NCBI GenBank assembly: GCA_041391425.1
Contig: JAWKNZ010000009.1
Location: forward strand, 1 to 64,000
Origin: JAWKNZ01 sp041391425
GTDB taxonomy: Bacteria > Bdellovibrionota_B > Oligoflexia > Oligoflexales > JAWKNZ01
Direction of reading: 5' to 3'
Length of the DNA: 64,000 nucleotides
Part shown: in pieces, positions 27,054-36,123 of the stretch
Position numbering within the stretch: the first letter of the stretch is position 1
Layout of the letters: each line of letters starts with the position of its first letter
The notes under the pieces: generated by a model
What the model was told of the DNA's origin: nothing
Databases searched by the model: none
What the model saw: only the letters and a program-made list of their open reading frames with translations
Position numbers and translations under genes: made by a program

Positions 27054-27389
27054 TTATTTCTTAAGATTAGCCCTATCAATATCTTGAGGAAAACTGGAAT
27101 TAAACGTATAGCGGTTTAAACTGCTATCATTATTCCAATAAAACTTAATTTCCTTGACCTGGCTTTGGCCAAACAGCTTGTATTTATAGTAGCCGTAGGT
27201 CCATGTTTCCATCCCCGATGAACTTCCTACGGAGAATGGTTTTTTTAACACTAAAGACACATCTTGTTTTTTTGTCTCGCCTATTTTTATCCATGAAGTA
27301 TTTGATTCAAAATATTTCCCTTGGGTTACACAACCCATAAGGCTGAATGAGAGCGAAACTAATAAGATGGACTGGCGCAATAAAGTCAT
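27054..27389 (-). CDS. small lipoprotein with BamE/SmpA-like fold
   Basis: 111 residues. Signal peptide with lipobox SLMGC, then a short domain with the SmpA/BamE pattern: W-I-K-I-G-E-T-K-K-Q-D-V, LKKPFSVG, and METWTYGYYKYK (the ‘I-x-x-G-x-[ST]...V...lG.P......W.Y’ layout). True BamE supports the barrel-assembly machine; many related lipoproteins have other jobs, so the function is open. It is a lone gene on the minus strand. Confidence 0.6.
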   Translation of the reverse strand: MTLLRQSILLVSLSFSLMGCVTQGKYFESNTSWIKIGETKKQDVSLVLKKPFSVGSSSGMETWTYGYYKYKLFGQSQVKEIKFYWNNDSSLNRYTFNSSFPQDIDRANLKK

Positions 27390-27822
27390 GATGCTACCTC
27401 GCTACGCGATGGTTTGATTTTTGATATAGGGGCCTAAGTTGAATAATTACAGACACTTAATCCCTTGGCTTAATTCACACGCCTTAGATGTTAATATAAG
27501 GTAAAAAAAAATACCATAAAAATATTATCTAGTTAGACATACGAGCAGTTTGAGTATCAACTGTGCGCAGGGCTGTATCTAACCTAATATGCTCTAATCG
27601 ACCCGCTTAGTAAGTGCTTATGTGATAGTTGTGTTATTAATAAAAAAATATTAATTATCAATGAATTAATAAAAAATATTATTTATTTTAAATAAAATAT
27701 TGACATATTTTATATATTATATTAAATATATTATATTATCTTATCTTTATATAAAGATGAGATGTTTCTGATTGTTGAAGAAGATGTTCGTTGTTTGATA
27801 CTGAGTTGTTGGGGAATAGAGA
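27390..27822. other. 433-base AT-rich divergent promoter region
   Basis: Between the BamE-like gene and the vWA lipoprotein gene. From 27640 to 27745 it is over 85% A/T with repeated ATATTA steps. It includes the promoter at 27710. No gene is seen. Confidence 0.6.
27710..27737 (+). promoter_or_regulatory. probable sigma-70 promoter for the vWA lipoprotein gene
   Basis: TTGACA at 27710-27715, sixteen bases, then TATATT at 27732-27737: a near-consensus housekeeping promoter about 85 bases before the ATG. The AT-rich tract upstream may act as an UP element or bend. Confidence 0.55.
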
Positions 27823-29433
27823 ATGGTTGTTATTAGTAAAAAGTTATTTGTATCCGTACTCGTTTTATTCGGCCTTAGCCAAGTTGGCTGTAATGGTGCG
27901 AAATTCACCTCCTCACCAACGAAGAAAAACAGCAAAACCACACAAAAAAATGAGAAGGTAAGTTGTTCTGTAAGTCCTGGCACGGTTGCTTTAGGGCAGA
28001 CAGCAACAATCTCTGTCTTTAGTAGTAATGATGCTCAAATTTTTCAGAAGATAGTAGGCGGGCAGCAGCCGCTCGAAAATAAGTTGGTGCGCTCAGGGTC
28101 TAATTACGTACTGGAAAATGGTAGTGCGAATATAGTTAAACCTCTTGAAAATGGTTCTTATACTGTCGAGCTGCGGCTCACCCACGATGGGAAAGTAGCC
28201 GGAAGTTGTCGTTTTGATGTCGGAGGCAGTACTACCAGTTTACCTGCTAATACTTTAGGTTGTGAATTTGTATCTAAGAAAGTTCCGTTAGGAACTCGCC
28301 TGCCGATTAATGTTGTTTCTAATAGCAATTATAGAGGTTCTCTTACTCAAAGAATTCAAGGACCTAGTTCAAGTGGTGAGCAAACTGTTTTGAAAAATGT
28401 AGGCTCAGGATGGGTAAGGGAAAATAACAGTCCAAATATTTACACCTTTGATCGAATTGGGAATTATACAATTGATTTCTCATTAAACGATAGTGTTGCG
28501 AATAGGCCAAGTGTGAGAAGTTGTCAGGTTATTGTTGAAACTCCTATTTGTGAGGATGGTCAAGAGTCGATTGGTGCTCATGTTGCCTTTATAGTTGATA
28601 ATTCCAACTCGAATAGTGCGACAGATTGTCCTAACTCTCGTTTAACAGGGCATTTTAACGGTGCTGACACTTATGAGTGTCTTAGCGAGACAAACCGTGA
28701 ACGTGCAGTTCTATCTGCTGTGGATATACTTGAAGGTATTACCTTATCAAACAGTGTCGGGACAAATGCTGATAGCTCGGTTTCTATCGTGTCGTTTCCA
28801 ACCCGTCAAAATTATACTGATGGTTATCGGGTAGAAACTCAAGGTTGGATTGCAGTTCGAGGCTCTCAATACAGCACTATTTCTAATGCTATGAGATTTG
28901 CGCGGCAGCCTTTTGGGCTAACACCTTACGGCTCAGCCATAACAGCTGCGTCACAGCTTTTTAGAGACGTGCCTAATGATGGGCGTGCAAAGGTTGCTGT
29001 CTTGGTGACTGATGGAGAGCCGACGGATCATGATCCTATCTCTGTGGCTACACAAGCAGAGAGCTTAAAAAATTCTGGAGTTGAGGTTGTTACTATCTTC
29101 ATAACAGGTGTTGAGTCAGCGCAGCAGCGCAAGGCTAAGCATGCTCAGATGTTAGAACGTTTTAATACATGGTCTCTAAATAATGGGCAAGGGCCTTGGT
29201 ACTCAGATAATATCCGTAGCTTTGACGAGTACGTTGAATTGATTAATGGAAGCAATTGGACTTCCGACTTAGTGCACAAAGTTTCTTCTCCGGTCGATAC
29301 CGCATGTTATGAATCAGAAGGTAGGCGCTGTGCTAGGCGTATTGTTGAAATCACTGATTCTGCAAGTTTGAAAGTAGCCTTAGAGAGAGTGATTAAAACT
29401 GAGCGATTCAATGCCAGTAAGAAATATGTATAG
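27823..29433 (+). CDS. vWA-domain lipoprotein with two N-terminal Ig-like repeats
   Basis: 536 residues. Signal peptide with lipobox SQVGC. Two related modules follow, starting CSVSPGTVALGQ near residue 46 and CEFVSKKVPLGT near 146, each of ~90 residues with a V-x-LG-x(4)-I-x-V pattern, probably Ig-like sandwich domains. A von Willebrand A domain covers about 245-460 with an intact MIDAS: FIVDNSNSNS, the Thr of LTPYGSA, and VLVTDGEPTD. Metal-dependent ligand binding at the outer surface is the usual role. The pilin fusion at 46058 carries the same type of module. A terminator follows at 29496. Confidence 0.82.
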   Translation: MVVISKKLFVSVLVLFGLSQVGCNGAKFTSSPTKKNSKTTQKNEKVSCSVSPGTVALGQTATISVFSSNDAQIFQKIVGGQQPLENKLVRSGSNYVLENGSANIVKPLENGSYTVELRLTHDGKVAGSCRFDVGGSTTSLPANTLGCEFVSKKVPLGTRLPINVVSNSNYRGSLTQRIQGPSSSGEQTVLKNVGSGWVRENNSPNIYTFDRIGNYTIDFSLNDSVANRPSVRSCQVIVETPICEDGQESIGAHVAFIVDNSNSNSATDCPNSRLTGHFNGADTYECLSETNRERAVLSAVDILEGITLSNSVGTNADSSVSIVSFPTRQNYTDGYRVETQGWIAVRGSQYSTISNAMRFARQPFGLTPYGSAITAASQLFRDVPNDGRAKVAVLVTDGEPTDHDPISVATQAESLKNSGVEVVTIFITGVESAQQRKAKHAQMLERFNTWSLNNGQGPWYSDNIRSFDEYVELINGSNWTSDLVHKVSSPVDTACYESEGRRCARRIVEITDSASLKVALERVIKTERFNASKKYV

Positions 29434-29495
29434 GTTTTACGCGTTTAGCTACTTATTTGTATTTCTCTAAGCATTGTTCCATATCCCCCATTTTG

Positions 29496-29526
29496 GCAGA
29501 GCGTGTCTTTCACGCTCTGCTTTTTT
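29496..29526 (+). terminator. intrinsic terminator of the vWA lipoprotein gene
   Basis: GCAGAGCGTG, five-base loop, CACGCTCTGC, then six T. Perfect 10-bp GC-rich stem directly followed by the T-run. Confidence 0.95.
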
Positions 29527-29536
29527 ATTTATCATC

Positions 29537-29747
29537 ATTTATCAAAAAATCAGGTTAAAAATCTGCAACTCTTAAAACAGAAGAACTCTAGCGTATCACT
29601 AAGGGAAGAGCGATGAGCATACAAGCAGTAAATTACCAAGATCATTTAAAAAACAGCTAACAATTCAAATGCTAGCTTGCAAATCAGAAGTACTTATCGC
29701 CTATATAAGATCTGCAATCATCTAAAAATTTATCATGATTTTTGGTA
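29537..29747 (+). repeat. left inverted arm of the HNH element
   Basis: About 210 bp. Pairs with the reverse complement of 31900-32121, including the blocks aagaactctagcg, ttgcaaatc and gaagtacttatcgcctatat. Confidence 0.8.
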
Positions 29748-30558
29748 AATGGCATATAATTAATCCCCCCTCATAATCATAAAACCATATCGCCCTTCTA
29801 GCATGAACGAGCTTATTTTTAAGAACAAACAAAATATCTCTAATCAAAGAAATCAAAAATTTATTTTAAAAGCAGTAGTCATTGGCTTGTGGTTAGGGGT
29901 GGGCAACTGTTGGTATCGTTACTATAAATAAAGAAGTTCCCATAAATTTGCAGGACGATATCAATAGTTGTCCACGCCTATCCACAGCCTCCCATAACTA
30001 AGTCGTGGCAATGAATTGCAGAGGTATTTTATTAACCCAATATTTTTATGTGAAAGCGATATTTCAGTGGCAATGCAAAACTATGGGAGCTGTGGACTGC
30101 CATGGAAAAACATTGAAATCATTTTAAAACTTTTTATCAACAACTCTATCCTAACAATGATTCCAACATTTTCCCACAGCACCCCACAGTAAAATTACTA
30201 CTGCTATTTAAAAATTTTTTTGGAGTTTGCTATCAAAACAGTCAAACGCTCGTACGAACGAGGGCCTAGGCTTCTTGTTTCTAAAAACTTGGTGAAAAAT
30301 AGGGTGAAAATCAAAGAAAATATAGATTTTAGATCTTTTTCCTTGACACCTTTAGCAGGCTAGTAAATCGGGGCGTTATATCTTTCTTTATTTTCTATCT
30401 GTAAAACTCATATGAGCTAGCTGACTAGTGTTGCTTCCTTTATTCTTTTTAATTTTAAAAATTATAAAAACGCTTACGAAAGGCAATCCTTAGGGGCGTA
30501 AAACCTTGTGTTATAGTCTTTTTATCTGATTGAGTCTATAGAAGCAGAGGTAAAAGCT

Positions 30559-31783
30559 ATGAGAGAAAGATTAGCCCAACTAAAAAAGTTAACGACCGAA
30601 GCGTTGGTTTTAAATTGTAAAAGGTGCGTGATAAAGAGCGCAAGTCTGAAGTTGCTCTGATTGCCTTTCTTTCTGAGCTTCGTAGCCGCTGCGGATTTCT
30701 TGACTATGGATATAACAGCATTTTTACTTTCTGCCAGCAAGAGCTTGGGCTAGAAGATGGGCCGAGTTATTTACGTATGCAGGTGGCGAAAGTATGTCAA
30801 AAGTTTCCACAAATTTTAGAAGAGCTAGAGTCTGGTAGGTTGAGCTTATCCTCAGCGGCAAAGCTTAGTCCGGTGTTGACACAGCATAATGTTGATGAAC
30901 TTTTGACTCGTTGTGCTGGAAAAAAAGTGAGGGAAGTCGCTCTAATTGTTGGGGGATTAAAACCTGAAACACCTGTTTCTTCTGGGATTTATCCTATGGG
31001 TGGCAAAAAGAAAGAAAAATCAGTTCCTTTAGATTTGTGTAAAAACAATTCTATTGCTCCTAGTTTAGCACCTAGCATGATGGGTGAAAAAAGCAAAGTA
31101 GGAGATAAAGCTGATAGTTCAGAAAATGTACAAGTTAAGACCAATTTAGAGGAGCAGTTTTTTAACTTTCGTTTTGTGGCAGGTAAACAGTTAAGAGAAA
31201 AATTATTGCGATTGGCTGAAGTAATGAATGTTGCCAATATGGAGCTTAATCTTGCTGAAATTTTAGAAGAAGCGGTTGATTTAGCTCTGCAACAAAAAGA
31301 CCCGAAATTAAAGAGAGAAGGAAAGTTAGTTTGCAAAAGAAAAAATTTGCAGAAAAAGAGCAAGAAGGAAAAGATGAAGGCAAAAAAGCTAAGACCAAAG
31401 AGGAGCAAAATAAAAAAGACGAAAGCAGCTCCAAAGAAAAGGTGTTAAGAGATAAAGAAGAAATAGAACAAGGGCAACAAAAAGAAAGAGGAAATGAAAA
31501 ACTTCGTTATATCCCAGCAAAAATCCGAGCACAGGTTTTAGAGAGGGCTGGTTATCAATGTGAAAAAATAGGCGTAAATGAGATACGGTGTTCGGCAAAA
31601 ACTTGCCTTGAAATAGATCATATTGCTCCATTTGCAAGAGGTGGAAACCATGCAATCTCTAATTTGCAAGTCCTTTGCAAAGCTCATAATTCTAACAAAG
31701 CCAAGCAAGAATTTGGTTATGAGTTTATAGCTCAGAAAATTCTGGTTAGTAAATTATCTGGGTATTTTGCAAGCAATTCCTAG
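30559..31783 (+). pseudogene. HNH endonuclease-type protein, broken by two frameshifts
   Basis: Reading starts at ATG 30559 (AGAGG upstream) with MRERLAQLKKLTTEALVLNC, must shift frame in the A-run at 30619-30622, continues as VRDKERKSEVALIAFLSELR to a Lys-rich hinge, and shifts again before 31331-31440 to reach the C-terminal HNH domain: EIDHIAPFARGGNH followed by NLQVLCKAHN, a complete HNH metal-finger core. Repaired, it would be ~400 residues with a helical N-terminal DUF222-like part, a layout I know from multi-copy HNH proteins of Bdellovibrio-type genomes. It is not IscB: no RuvC motifs. Two breaks in A-rich tracts suggest decay or sequence error. Confidence 0.72.
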
Positions 31784-32229
31784 GATGAACGAGCTTATGT
31801 TTAACTTGCTTTCTATATGCATATCAGCAATTTTTTTGTAGTAAACCGTTCACTCACTCATGGTTATTCCATGAAGAAATATCTGAAATGATGAAAATAA
31901 TTTTTTGCCAAAATAGCTCCGATAAATTTTTAGGTGATTACAGATCTTATATAGGCGATAAGTACTTCAGATTTGCATGGTATCGCTTGAATTATTGTTA
32001 TTTTTTCGAATGATATTAGTAATTTATCGCTTGCATCCAAAACGCCTTACCTCTAGTGAGACGCTAGAGTTCTTCCAGTTCTAAAAGTTGCAGAGATTTT
32101 TACCCTGATTTTTTTGTAAATGGTGTTTATCTAGTTTTTTGCTGGGTTGCTTGGAACAGGAGGAGAATCGGAGTAGAATATAATCAATATGCTTGCAAGA
32201 TAATAATCAGTTATTCAGGGTTAGACCAA
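31784..32229. other. right part of the HNH element and leader of the next gene
   Basis: 446 bases without a gene. It holds the second copy of the direct repeat (31780-31803) and the right inverted arm (31900-32121). The last ~100 bases should contain the promoter of the transglutaminase-like gene. Confidence 0.6.
31900..32121 (-). repeat. right inverted arm of the HNH element
   Basis: About 220 bp, complementary in reverse to 29537-29747 with small indels. Shared perfect blocks show common origin. Confidence 0.8.
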
Positions 32230-33732
32230 ATGATTTTTCGAAATCTTAATATAACTTTAGCACTGTTAGTCATTTTTACAAACGGATGTAAGTTTGGTAA
32301 TGGCAAGAATAATAAAAATGATGGAAATCAAGAAGAGGCCGAGGTTTTGGCGGATTCAACTTCAGAAATTTCTAATTCTTCTGCATTTTTTAAAGCATCT
32401 TGGGATAAAGAATTTGTTATTAAGTTTGATATGTTGCCGACTGCAGGAGAGAGCGAAGCAACTCCATATTCAGGGTATTGGTATCCTGAGGCAGGAGGGG
32501 GCATCGATCTTCCAACTATAGATGGATCTTCAGTTTTAGAGCGCTATGATCGTGCTTTTCATAGTGGTATTTCAAGAGCTAAACTCTGGGAACGCCAAAA
32601 TCATCATGGAGTTGGCACTTCTTGGGCTGGGCATTGTAATGGTTTTTCAGCTGCATCGGCCAGGCATAGCGAGCCTGTCAGCTCTGTAACGCGCAATGGT
32701 GTGACTTTTAGTGCCGAAAATATCAAGGCACTTTTAGCTGAAATTTATATGAGTGCGAACTATTTTTTCTTGGGTGGAATGAGGTGTATTCTAAGTTGTT
32801 CTATACAGTCCACGCAACAAGAGTGTCAGGCATTGATGAAACAGAGCTTAGATCCCGATAACCGCAGATTTGCTCAGCTTATGGGTGAGTGTGAGGATGT
32901 TAATCCTGGTACTTTTCATGTTGCTGTTGCAAATTGGATAGGATTATTGAGGCGTACTCTTGTATTTGATCTATCTACCAATAATGAAGTATGGAATTAC
33001 CCTCTTTTTAAATTTGATTCGAGCTCAGAGGAAGTCGATGCCGTAGATGCTTTAAGTATTATCGGTTCTAAGCGTTTTCAAAGTGAATATAAATTTAATG
33101 AAAATGCATCGAAGTTTATGTATGTTAAAACTACGCTAACTTATGCTAATGCCCTTTCTTATGAGCAAGCACCAGCTAGTGTCGACGCAAAAACGATTCC
33201 ATTAGACTATATTTTGGAACTTGATAACGATGGGAACATTATTGGAGGCGAGTGGGGCCTAAATAGCCGTACGATACATCCTGATTTTATTTGGGCGCCT
33301 TTGGAACCGTTGCAAGGAAATGGCCAAGCCAATTTTGGTAATCCATATCTAGATGTAAATACTATTCTTGAAATGTGGGCTGAGTCTGCAGGGTATGGAA
33401 GCCTTGATCGTGCTCCTAAGCAATTAAGTGGCGGCTTATGGCAGAATAATTGGGGAGAGTACCCCAAATTTAATGTGACAATTGATGGTGGGGATAGAGG
33501 GGCGGTGTTTTTATCGTCTTCTGCTAATCAAGTAAATATTCGCCGTGAAGAAGATATTCCTAAGTTAAGTTTGTTATTGAATGGCCAAATTGTTAATGCC
33601 GATCATGAAGATACGAAAGAGCAGGATTTTTCTATTAAACCAGAAGCTGGAATTAATTCACTGCAGTTTAAATATAATTTGGCAGGCGGAGAAGAAAAAA
33701 CCTTTTCAACTTTCTTTCATGCAATGAGATAG
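32230..33732 (+). CDS. transglutaminase elicitor-like lipoprotein
   Basis: 500 residues. Signal peptide with lipobox FTNGC, then a low-complexity linker. The core resembles the transglutaminase elicitor family (first known from Phytophthora GP42): SWAGHCNGFSAASAR with the presumed catalytic Cys near residue 138, and NPGTFHVAVANWIG with the His near 235; Trp-rich surroundings agree. Family members cross-link or hydrolyse glutamine side chains, but bacterial ones are little studied. It is followed after 7 bases by crcB, probably a shared transcript. Start ATG at 32230 is the only one before the signal peptide. Confidence 0.75.
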   Translation: MIFRNLNITLALLVIFTNGCKFGNGKNNKNDGNQEEAEVLADSTSEISNSSAFFKASWDKEFVIKFDMLPTAGESEATPYSGYWYPEAGGGIDLPTIDGSSVLERYDRAFHSGISRAKLWERQNHHGVGTSWAGHCNGFSAASARHSEPVSSVTRNGVTFSAENIKALLAEIYMSANYFFLGGMRCILSCSIQSTQQECQALMKQSLDPDNRRFAQLMGECEDVNPGTFHVAVANWIGLLRRTLVFDLSTNNEVWNYPLFKFDSSSEEVDAVDALSIIGSKRFQSEYKFNENASKFMYVKTTLTYANALSYEQAPASVDAKTIPLDYILELDNDGNIIGGEWGLNSRTIHPDFIWAPLEPLQGNGQANFGNPYLDVNTILEMWAESAGYGSLDRAPKQLSGGLWQNNWGEYPKFNVTIDGGDRGAVFLSSSANQVNIRREEDIPKLSLLLNGQIVNADHEDTKEQDFSIKPEAGINSLQFKYNLAGGEEKTFSTFFHAMR

Positions 33733-33739
33733 TGGTACT

Positions 33740-34090
33740 ATGGAGTGGCTTTTTATATCATTGGGCGGTGCTGTTGGTGCCACTCTGCGTTATGGAGTTT
33801 ACACTCTGACCATTCCTATTGCTGGATCCTATCTTGCGACGGTTATAGTCAATGTATCTGGTAGCTTTATTGCAGGATTGTTATATCCTACTTTTGCCCA
33901 ACATATGCCGCTTCGAGCTTTTTTTGCTGTTGGCGTGTTGGGAGCATTTACTACATTTTCGACCTTTTCTGTTGATGTGATTCGGCTTATCGAGGCAAAA
34001 AAAATCATGCATCTTTTGCTCTATTGGGGGTCCAATGTGATCCTTGCTGTGCTATTTTGTGGTCTTGGGTACTATTTGTCTCGTCGTTAA
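33740..34090 (+). CDS. crcB: fluoride ion exporter CrcB/Fluc
   Basis: 116 residues with four membrane segments. GGAVGATLRYGVY at the start, VNVSGSFIAGLL (the conserved Asn of the pore), and GVLGAFTTFSTFSVD with the TTFST phenylalanine/threonine track are diagnostic of Fluc channels, which form antiparallel dimers and leak fluoride out of the cytoplasm. It overlaps no other gene but sits 7 bases after the transglutaminase-like gene, with no fluoride riboswitch visible between them. A hairpin at 34144 probably ends the transcript. Confidence 0.96.
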   Translation: MEWLFISLGGAVGATLRYGVYTLTIPIAGSYLATVIVNVSGSFIAGLLYPTFAQHMPLRAFFAVGVLGAFTTFSTFSVDVIRLIEAKKIMHLLLYWGSNVILAVLFCGLGYYLSRR

Positions 34091-34143
34091 TTCCTGATAA
34101 CTTAGATAGTCGGCATCAAAAATGCCTTACCTGCAGGGATTGT

Positions 34144-34187
34144 CCTGATGTGCGCGATTTTTTGCGATTGATCTCCCGCACATCAGG
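34144..34187 (+). terminator. hairpin after crcB
   Basis: CCTGATGTGCG and its perfect complement CGCACATCAGG separated by 22 bases, followed by a T-rich stretch (tgtttctatttt). Long loop, so moderate confidence. Confidence 0.6.
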
Positions 34188-34265
34188 TGTTTCTATTTTG
34201 TTAGTAGCTGTAGAGTGAAGTAACTTAGGCCACTTTCATACGGACTAGTTATTTTATTGAATGAA

Positions 34266-35984
34266 CTAGAGGTTATATGACATCAGGCCTTCGTCAAAGT
34301 TTAGGATGCTATTGGCGATTCCAATATTTTCAGTCAATTTGAATTGGCAGAAAATTTTGAAATCACAAATTTTTTCCTGATAAAAATCATTGCTGGTTGA
34401 TTCTGCCATCAGTTGTTTTGCCTTACATGCATGTGCTAGCAATTGCCAAGCGATGGCTATATTACCGCAATAGCGTAAGAAGGCGGTTGCGAAGGTTAGT
34501 ACAGTGTCAATATCTCCTTTGGTTGCTAATATGGCGAATTTATTTAGAATTTTTTCGCTCATTTCCATCGATTTGCCCATCATTGCTAATTCGTGCGCAT
34601 ATTCTTGAGCTTCTACGTTTTTCATTGTAGCACTAATTTTTTGCCCGAGAGCCATGAATTGCTCTCCCTTGTCACCAAGTATTTTTCTCATAATAAAGTC
34701 GATGGCCTGGATTCCATTTGTTCCTTCGTAGATAGATGCGATCTTGCTATCACGAACGAACTGCTCGATACCATATTCTTGGCAATAGCCATATCCACCA
34801 TGGATTTGCATTGCATCTACTGTGATATTGAAGCCTTCGTCGCTCATATATGCTTTGCAGATTGGTGTTAGAAGGGCGACTTCTTTACTTAAAGACTTGT
34901 CTTCATGTTCCAAATCTAACAAGTTAGCAGTGTATAGTGAGAGCGCACGCATACCACGTGTGCATGCTCGCATGTATAATAGAGTGCGTTTAACGTCCGG
35001 ATGGTGGATAATTTCCTTACCGAATTGCACCCTCTCTTTCGCATATTGCTTGCTAAGTTCGTAAGCAAGTGCGGCTTGCGCTTGCCCTTGGATGCCGCAG
35101 TGCAAACGAGCTTCATTCATCATTAAAAACATTGCGCGCATGCCGTCATTTTCTTTTCCAATGAGCTCACCTAAGCATTCGCCACCGTGGCCAAATGTAA
35201 GTTCTGAAGTTGCGGATCCGTGGATACCCATCTTTTCTTCTATTTTGGTGCATTTTATGTTGTTAAAGGCACCAGACTCTCCATTTTCATCGACTAGGAA
35301 TTTGGGAACGATGAAGAGGCTTAAACCTTTAACGCCCTTTGGAGCTCCGGGGGTTCTCGCTAAGACTAAGTGGACATTATTCTCATAAAGGTTGTTTTCA
35401 CCAGAGGAAATAAAGATCTTTACTCCTTTAATTGAATAGAGGCCATTTTGAGCTGGGGTCGCAGTAGTAGAGCCGTTGCCGACATCACTTCCGGCGTTAG
35501 CTTCAGTCAGACACATTGTGCCGCCAAACTTGCCCGAAATGAAATGTTCTAAAAATCGTGCTTTCTGTTTTTCTGAGCCAAAAGCTTCGATGACATTAAA
35601 CGCACCTTTGCTCAGTCCTGGGTACATGGAAAAAGCAACATTGGCTCCGATGACAATGGAAGCGCAGGCAGCAGTTACGCTTTGGGGTGCAGGCATTCCC
35701 CCTAATGACTCGTCACATCCAAGGCCGAACCAACCGTTTGCGTAATACTGTTCTTTTGCATTTAGAAATGCATCCGGAACTGTTACTTCACCGTCATCAT
35801 ATTTAAGTCCTTGAGTATCGCCAAGCATCCTACTTGGATAAATTTCTTTACCTATAAAACGGTCAAATTCAGATATTATCTCTCTGATGCTTGCTTCATC
35901 TAGTCCAGACTTATTTTTTTGTACACTGTAAGCATCAATCAAATTAAAAAAGATATCTTCTAAATCTGTTTTATATTCGGCCAT
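34266..35984 (-). CDS. acyl-CoA dehydrogenase
   Basis: 572 residues, longer than the ~380 of short-chain enzymes and in the size range of the DmdC/AidB-like class. FAD/substrate motifs: MCLTEANAGSDVG near residue 155, GYGYCQEYGIEQFVRDSKIA near 405 with the SIYEGTNGIQAID block after it. The C-terminal ~120 residues are an extra helical domain typical of this longer class. It oxidises acyl-CoA at C2-C3 and passes electrons to ETF. A ribosome site AAGGG precedes the ATG. It stands alone on the minus strand, so the pathway is not visible; fatty acid or amino acid breakdown is likely. Confidence 0.92.
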   Translation of the reverse strand: MAEYKTDLEDIFFNLIDAYSVQKNKSGLDEASIREIISEFDRFIGKEIYPSRMLGDTQGLKYDDGEVTVPDAFLNAKEQYYANGWFGLGCDESLGGMPAPQSVTAACASIVIGANVAFSMYPGLSKGAFNVIEAFGSEKQKARFLEHFISGKFGGTMCLTEANAGSDVGNGSTTATPAQNGLYSIKGVKIFISSGENNLYENNVHLVLARTPGAPKGVKGLSLFIVPKFLVDENGESGAFNNIKCTKIEEKMGIHGSATSELTFGHGGECLGELIGKENDGMRAMFLMMNEARLHCGIQGQAQAALAYELSKQYAKERVQFGKEIIHHPDVKRTLLYMRACTRGMRALSLYTANLLDLEHEDKSLSKEVALLTPICKAYMSDEGFNITVDAMQIHGGYGYCQEYGIEQFVRDSKIASIYEGTNGIQAIDFIMRKILGDKGEQFMALGQKISATMKNVEAQEYAHELAMMGKSMEMSEKILNKFAILATKGDIDTVLTFATAFLRYCGNIAIAWQLLAHACKAKQLMAESTSNDFYQEKICDFKIFCQFKLTENIGIANSILNFDEGLMSYNL

Positions 35985-36123
35985 ACTTTTCTGCCCTTTC
36001 CAATCATGCCATTCATGTTTTCATTTTATTTAAAGTTGCCCGGGACGCAGTTTTCAAGCCTTTCGCTCTTTGATTTTCCGTGTGCCGGACAGACTATTCC
36101 TAAACAGTTGTATGTTAGGAAAA

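Larger units (their letters stand above)
29434..30558. other. 1.1-kb non-coding stretch, left part of the HNH element
   Basis: No gene in 1125 bases. It contains the vWA gene terminator, the left inverted arm (29537-29747), the direct-repeat motif at 29798, and at 29930-30190 several DnaA-box-like words (CTATCCACA, TTATCAACA) with inverted CCACAGC-TCCCATA pairs. The density of structure suggests function (replication, transposition or a structured RNA) but nothing can be identified. Confidence 0.55.
29537..32121. mobile_element. probable mobile element with ~210-bp inverted arms and an HNH gene
   Basis: The left arm (29537-29747) and the right arm (31900-32121) are inverted copies of each other, roughly 75-80% identical, with a perfect block beginning GAAGTACTTATCGCCTATAT and another around AAGAACTCTAGCG. 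Between them lie ~0.8 kb of structured non-coding DNA and a frameshifted HNH endonuclease gene. No transposase is present and no obvious target duplication is visible. The layout (long terminal inverted repeats around one enzyme gene) suggests a selfish unit or a decayed IS-like element; the HNH protein would be its only candidate mover. Confidence 0.6.

Noticed and set aside
26871..27119. Plus-strand frame of 82 codons
   Set aside because: Antisense to the BamE-like lipoprotein gene at its 3' end, lacks a ribosome site and has no convincing domain.
30559..31783. IscB/OMEGA-type system, because an HNH gene follows a long structured non-coding region
   Set aside because: IscB has RuvC motifs split around the HNH domain and the guide RNA lies directly beside the gene. 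Here HNH is at the C-terminus, no RuvC residues are seen, and the N-terminal part resembles DUF222-type HNH proteins.
33732..33740. Fluoride riboswitch in front of crcB
   Set aside because: Only 7 bases separate crcB from the upstream gene, and the conserved riboswitch sequence is not found in the upstream coding region.
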